Assembly (NCBI RefSeq): GCF_002015085.1
Contig: NZ_MUXW01000020.1
Span: 1 to 64,000 of the forward strand
Source of the DNA: Glaesserella parasuis
GTDB taxonomy: Bacteria > Pseudomonadota > Gammaproteobacteria > Enterobacterales > Pasteurellaceae
Reading direction: 5' to 3'
DNA length: 64,000 nt
How positions within the stretch are numbered: position 1 is the first letter of the stretch; every line of letters starts with the position of its first letter. Shown here in pieces: positions 60,377 through 64,000 of this stretch. The position numbers and the translations under genes are program-made. The notes under the pieces are model-generated. The model was not told the origin of the DNA, searched no databases, and saw only the letters and a list, made by a program, of their open reading frames with translations.

Positions 60377-61972
60377 TTAAGGCTTCAGACTTACGCCATA
60401 AAATGCGGTATAGCCAAACGGATTTTGAACAAAGCCTTGTACCCGTTTATTTAACGGTACGTAGTTAATGGAGTGGGCAAACGGAATGATCGGGCTGTTT
60501 TGTTGGAAAATTTCGACTGCCTGTTGATATAGTTTTGCACGTGTTTGTGTGTCTTGAGTTTGTACCGCTGAGGCGAGTAGCGCCTCAAATTTTTCATCTG
60601 TCCAGCGAGAGTAATTGGTGCCGGGGATATTTGCTTGGCTAAATAAAGGGAATAGGAAATTATCAGGATCACCGTTACGACTTGTCCAACCATAAGTACC
60701 TGCGGCAAATTCGCCTTCACGGGTGCGTTTATTAAAATCCGCCCATTCATGTGTGACTAGTTTTGCTTTCACGCCAATTTTAGCCCAGTCTGCTTGAATA
60801 ATTTCAGTCGTGCGGCGAGGGTTCGGATTGGATGGACGAACCACAGGTTGCACCCAAATTTCCGTTTCAAAACCGTTTGGATAGCCGGCTTCTGCCAATA
60901 ATGCTTTTGCTTTTTCCAAGTTAAATTCATATTGTGGCAAATGCGGGTTATAACCTAATACTGCATCAGGGAACGGATTGGTTGCAACCGTTCCGCCGCC
61001 TTGATAAACCGCATCAACAATCGCTTTTTTATCGGTAGCATGGTGAAGGGCTCGGCGAACTTTTACGTTGTTTAGTTCAGGTTTGGTGGTATTTAGCCCA
61101 ATGTAAGCTAAGTTTAATCCCTCACGCTCAAGTAGATTGATTTGAGGATCTTTTTTCATCTGAGCAATGTCCGAGATATTCGGAAAATCAATCACATCAC
61201 ACTCGCCGGCTTTTAACTTGGCATAACGTGTTCCGGCATCAGGGGTAATGCTAAAAATTAAACGTTCAATGTCTGCTTTGCCTTTCCAATAATCTACGTT
61301 AGCAGTGTAACGTACCGCGTGGTCGGTCTGATAAGTTTGGAAAATAAAAGGCCCCGTTCCAATCGGTTGTTGATCAAGAGTTTCGGGCTTACCCTGGGCA
61401 AGAAGCTGATCGGCATATTCTTTTGAATAAATAGATAAAAAGTCCATGGCAACCGTGGTAATAAACGGCGTATTCGGTTTATTCAGCGTAATTTTAACGG
61501 TGTAGTCATCCACTTTTTCAACGGATTTTAAGATACTCGGTAAGTTCATCCAGTTAAAGTAGAAGTAGGTTCCTGCCGAAACATTATGATAAGGATGATT
61601 TTTGTCCGCTTGGCGTTGGAATGAGAACACCACATCATCGGCATTTAACGGGCGGGTTGGGCTAAAGGTTTTGTTGCTGTGGAATTTCACATTTTGGCGT
61701 AGATAAAATGTATAGACCAAACCGTCTTCACTGATTTCCCAACGTTCGGCTAGACCCGGCTCTACTTCAATTTTACCGGCTTTGAATTCGACTAAGCGGT
61801 TATAGACTTGTTGTGAGCTGGCATTGAAGTCATTAGCATCATTTGTAATTGCCGGACTAAGTTTCATCGGTGCTGTCGCAATACAGTTGACCAATGTATT
61901 TGTCGGTGCCGAAATCGCGGCACATGAAGCAGAAAGAAAACCCAAGCCGAGAAAGAGTTTTGAATATTGCAT
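60377..61972 (-). CDS. hbpA: HbpA-like heme/peptide ABC transporter binding protein
   Basis: This 531-residue family-5 solute-binding protein is related to DppA and is closest by eye to H. influenzae HbpA. Shared segments are NASSQQVYNRLVEFK, LNADDVVFSFQRQADKNHPYHNVSAGTY, VDYWKGKADIERL and SPIIPFAHSINYVPLNKRVQGFVQNPFGYTAFYGVS. HbpA-type proteins have been linked to heme and glutathione uptake. The start is ATG 61972 with AGGGA upstream. The leader ends in LSASC, an imperfect lipobox with Leu at -4, so lipid anchoring is uncertain. No permease genes lie nearby. Confidence 0.85.
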   Translation of the reverse strand: MQYSKLFLGLGFLSASCAAISAPTNTLVNCIATAPMKLSPAITNDANDFNASSQQVYNRLVEFKAGKIEVEPGLAERWEISEDGLVYTFYLRQNVKFHSNKTFSPTRPLNADDVVFSFQRQADKNHPYHNVSAGTYFYFNWMNLPSILKSVEKVDDYTVKITLNKPNTPFITTVAMDFLSIYSKEYADQLLAQGKPETLDQQPIGTGPFIFQTYQTDHAVRYTANVDYWKGKADIERLIFSITPDAGTRYAKLKAGECDVIDFPNISDIAQMKKDPQINLLEREGLNLAYIGLNTTKPELNNVKVRRALHHATDKKAIVDAVYQGGGTVATNPFPDAVLGYNPHLPQYEFNLEKAKALLAEAGYPNGFETEIWVQPVVRPSNPNPRRTTEIIQADWAKIGVKAKLVTHEWADFNKRTREGEFAAGTYGWTSRNGDPDNFLFPLFSQANIPGTNYSRWTDEKFEALLASAVQTQDTQTRAKLYQQAVEIFQQNSPIIPFAHSINYVPLNKRVQGFVQNPFGYTAFYGVSLKP

Positions 61973-62145
61973 AATAAGTTCCCTAAGTTGAAAATTCCAG
62001 CTCAATCTACCGTTTTTAGTGAAAAAATTAAAATAACTGAAGGCTCTAACTTATAACCAAAATGATATACATAAATCGGTAACATTCCTCTTATAGAGAA
62101 CTTACGCTAAAATATGTCTTGAGTGGCTTATGTTTGAGTGTGTTT

Positions 62146-62798
62146 ATGATTAGTGTCTTTGATATGTTTAAAGTGGGAATTGGGCCTTCAAGTTCCCACA
62201 CCGTTGGTCCGATGAAAGCGGGTAAAGAATTTATTGATCATTTAATTGATTGCAAAAAATTGGCAGAAACTGACCGCTTGCAAGTCGATGTTTATGGCTC
62301 ATTAGCGTTGACTGGGCGTGGGCACAGTACGGATATCGCGATTATTATGGGATTAATGGGCTATCTGCCAGACAATGTAGATATTGAGCGTATTGATACG
62401 GTCGTAAGTGATGTCAAACAGCACCAAAATTTATGTCTTGCAGAAGCAAGACTGGAACATGCTAAAACAATCACCTTTGATTTTTTTGCGGATATGCCGT
62501 TCCATTACGACTTTTTACCACGCCATGTATGGCGGCAGAAATTGCAATGGAACATAACTTGGGGCTAACTTGCGATCCTGTTGGAGGACAAGTCCAAGTA
62601 CCTTGTATTGAACGCAATGCGATTGCTTCGGTAAAAGCAATCAATGCAAGCCGAATGGCATTACGCCGAACGACACAACCAAGCGTAACCCTAGATAAAG
62701 TGATCGAAACGATGTATGAAACAGGGAAAGATATGAACGCGAAATACCGCGAAACTTCAACAGGTGGATTAGCAATTCAGATCTTGCCTTGTGAATGA
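62146..62798 (+). pseudogene. sdaA: L-serine dehydratase, internally deleted
   Basis: The 5' part reads MISVFDMFKVGIGPSSSHTVGPMKAGKEF and VDVYGSLALTGRGHSTDIAIIMGLMGYLP, the true start of SdaA. After LPRH near 62525 the reading jumps to another frame with CMAAEIAMEHNLGLTCDPVGGQVQVP and continues to the normal C-terminal KDMNAKYRETSTGGLAIQ. About 245 residues of the usual 455 are missing, including the SGAEVGCQGEVG region with an iron-sulfur ligand. It can no longer be a functional serine deaminase. Confidence 0.88.
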
Positions 62799-62866
62799 TA
62801 GATAGTATCTAGTGAATGTGTAAATACTAAAGGTAAAAGTTGAATTAAGTAATTTGATTTTGAAGA

Positions 62867-62986
62867 TTAGCAGAGCTTACTCACCCATTCCATCAACTCA
62901 TCTTTCGGCAGTTTTTTCAATTTCGGGCAATTGCCACAGTAATCATTTTTGCTATCCAAGTGGGCGTGGCAACAGACTTTTCGAAG
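62867..62986 (-). pseudogene. C-terminal remnant of a FhuF-like siderophore-iron reductase
   Basis: On the minus strand this reads LRKVCCHAHLDSKNDYCGNC, then PKLKKLPKDELMEWVSKLC and stop. CC-x10-C-x2-C is the [2Fe-2S] motif at the C-terminus of FhuF-type ferric siderophore reductases. Only about 38 residues remain; the rest is lost at the junction with fhuC. The iron context (fhuC, fhuD) supports the reading. Confidence 0.6.
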
Positions 62987-62991
62987 GAAAA

Positions 62992-63672
62992 ATGTATGGA
63001 TTGATCGGGCATAACGGTTCGGGCAAATCCACGTTAATCAAATTGCTTGCCAAACAGCAACCGCTTTCATCGGGTGAAATTCTTTTTGATAACCAACCGC
63101 TTGACGCTTGGTCAAACCGTGAGTTTGCCAAACGTGTCGCTTATCTTCCGCAACATCTTCCCCAAGCCACTAACCTAACCGCCAAAGAGCTGATCGCAAT
63201 GGGGCGTTATGCGTGGAATGGGCTTTTTGGTCGTCAAACGGCTCAAGACAAGCAGGCGATTGAGCGAGCTTTGGCTTTAACCCATACTGAAAAATTTGCC
63301 GATCAGTTGGTCGATGTGCTATCGGGTGGCGAGCGTTCTCGCATTTGGCTGGCAATGTTGCTGGCACAGCAAGGTCAATTTTTACTGCTAGATGAACCTT
63401 TGGCAGCGTTAGATATTGCTCATCAAGTGGAAGTGATGGAGCTGATCCACACATTAAGCCGAGAGCTTCATTTGGGGGTGATTATTGTGATCCACGATAT
63501 TAACCTTGCTTCTCGCTACTGCGATCATCTTGTCGCCCTGCACAGTGGCAAGTTGCTTGCTGAAGGCAATTCTCAACAAATCATCAATACCCCGTCTTTG
63601 AAGGCGATTTATGGCATTGAGCTGAATGTGATCAATCACCCCGAAACGGGCAGACCTGTGAGTTTTTATTAG
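62992..63672 (+). CDS. fhuC: Ferric hydroxamate ABC transporter ATPase, N-terminally truncated
   Basis: The ATPase core is complete: Walker A GHNGSGKSTL, Q-loop YLPQHLP, signature LSGGERSRIWLAML, Walker B FLLLDEPLAALD and switch His in VIHDIN. The sequence resembles FhuC of Actinobacillus. The usual first 30 or so residues, with the A-loop aromatic, are absent. The in-frame sequence upstream of LFEGKMYG is antisense to the reductase remnant. Translation could still begin at ATG 62992 (AAGGA five bases upstream), giving 226 residues instead of about 255. Activity is doubtful. Confidence 0.8.
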   Translation: MYGLIGHNGSGKSTLIKLLAKQQPLSSGEILFDNQPLDAWSNREFAKRVAYLPQHLPQATNLTAKELIAMGRYAWNGLFGRQTAQDKQAIERALALTHTEKFADQLVDVLSGGERSRIWLAMLLAQQGQFLLLDEPLAALDIAHQVEVMELIHTLSRELHLGVIIVIHDINLASRYCDHLVALHSGKLLAEGNSQQIINTPSLKAIYGIELNVINHPETGRPVSFY

Positions 63673-63673
63673 T

Positions 63674-64000
63674 ATGAAGATATTGATAAATAACCCTCTC
63701 GCCCGTTTGCGGGAGAGGGGAAAATGGCTACAAGCGGTCACTTTCTCCCTCTTTTTTGCAAATCCCCTATTTGCAGGCGAACCACAACGCAGTTTGGCGA
63801 CTTTAGATTGGACGGTGGCGGAAACCTTGATTGCCCTTGATGAACAACCCAAAGCCGTTGGCGATGCAAAAAATTACAAAGTTTGGGTATCGGAACCAAA
63901 ACTGCCCGAAAATACGCTTGATCTCGGTATCCGTTTACAACCGAACCCTGAACAGCTTTGGCAACTTTCGACACAACTAGAGGCTCAGCCTCTGCTGTTT
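63674..64000 (+). CDS. fhuD: Ferric hydroxamate periplasmic binding protein FhuD, partial
   Basis: This gene runs off the right edge after 109 codons. It starts at ATG 63674, one base after fhuC. A signal peptide (MKILINNPLARLRERGKW, hydrophobic core to about residue 32, LFA-G) is followed by RSLATLDWTVAETLIALDEQPKAVGDAKNY, the typical start of the FhuD binding domain. Residues 7-16 are encoded by a copy of the dyad repeat, and a USS (ACAAGCGGT) follows inside the signal sequence. Its presence after fhuC fits a fhuCDB(A) order. Confidence 0.85.
   Translation, partial: MKILINNPLARLRERGKWLQAVTFSLFFANPLFAGEPQRSLATLDWTVAETLIALDEQPKAVGDAKNYKVWVSEPKLPENTLDLGIRLQPNPEQLWQLSTQLEAQPLLF
63694..63719. 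repeat. Dyad repeat inside the fhuD signal-peptide region
   Basis: CCCTCTCGCCCG and CGGGAGAGGG form an inverted repeat around TTTG. It resembles the CCCTCCCCCGTAAACGGGGG family but lies within the fhuD coding frame. Confidence 0.6.

Noticed and set aside
62854..62991. TTG start and N-terminal extension of fhuC
   Set aside because: The extension is antisense to a FhuF-like remnant and does not resemble any FhuC N-terminus. ATG 62992 with AAGGA is the better start.
1..64000. rRNA, tRNA genes and CRISPR arrays
   Set aside because: No cloverleaf, rRNA core sequence or regularly spaced direct repeats were seen. The repeats present are palindromic and scattered.

Overview
The window comes from a member of the Pasteurellaceae. 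It carries ACAAGCGGT-type DNA uptake signals, often as inverted pairs (for example 25631-25675, 33738-33793, 59316-59357). It has the family's usual cydABX-ybgE-ybgC-tolQRAB-pal order and lptCAB-ptsN-rapZ without rpoN, and its homologues resemble Haemophilus influenzae and Actinobacillus. A polysaccharide locus ending in wza-ptp-wzs directly before iscR is, from memory, the capsule arrangement of Glaesserella (Haemophilus) parasuis. That species is my best guess, but I ran no search. No rRNA, tRNA or CRISPR array was seen.

Layout. 1-5.3 kb: a broken transposase end, then the acrRAB efflux operon on the minus strand. 5.4-11.5 kb: purH with a PUR box, metC, ogt, the outer-membrane transporter fadL/ompP1 divergent from yfcZ, and a Uma2 nuclease gene. 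11.6-23.1 kb: a Wzx/Wzy capsule locus with neuA (CMP-sialate synthesis), a flippase, a probable sialyltransferase, a polymerase, three further glycosyltransferases, the initiating sugar transferase and the export module wza-ptp-wzs. 23.3-31.1 kb: the isc iron-sulfur operon (iscR-S-U-A, hscB, hscA, fdx, iscX), interrupted by a rhuM gene and a DUF2625 gene and studded with palindromic repeats. 31.2-36.8 kb: an ABC exporter, luxS, typA, grxA and a small exported protein. 37-45.2 kb: cytochrome bd oxidase and the Tol-Pal envelope complex. 45.3-52.7 kb: djlA, a YjdF-like membrane protein, dusC, a YcjF-like protein, truA, rng and potD. 52.8-59.3 kb: the LPS transport genes lptCAB, ptsN, rapZ, ubiI, a frameshifted lipoprotein gene and cysS. 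59.3-64 kb: a degraded stretch with a deleted metE-like gene, hbpA, a deleted sdaA, a remnant of a siderophore-iron reductase fused to an N-terminally truncated fhuC, and the start of fhuD.

Capsule assembly reads as follows. The initiating transferase loads a sugar phosphate on undecaprenyl phosphate, the glycosyltransferases (one probably using CMP-sialate from NeuA) extend the unit, Wzx flips it, Wzy polymerises it, and Wzs/Ptp/Wza control length and export. No sialic acid synthesis genes (neuB, neuC) are present here, so sialic acid is probably scavenged or made elsewhere.

The most interesting signals are these: a T7 tract that puts the initiating transferase out of frame with its best start; a rhuM cassette flanked by two copies of the hscB 3' end inside the isc operon; a (TTG)7 repeat forming the -35 region of yfcZ; a perfect CRP-type site plus an intrinsic terminator in the typA leader; and a cluster of internal deletions between 57 and 63 kb.
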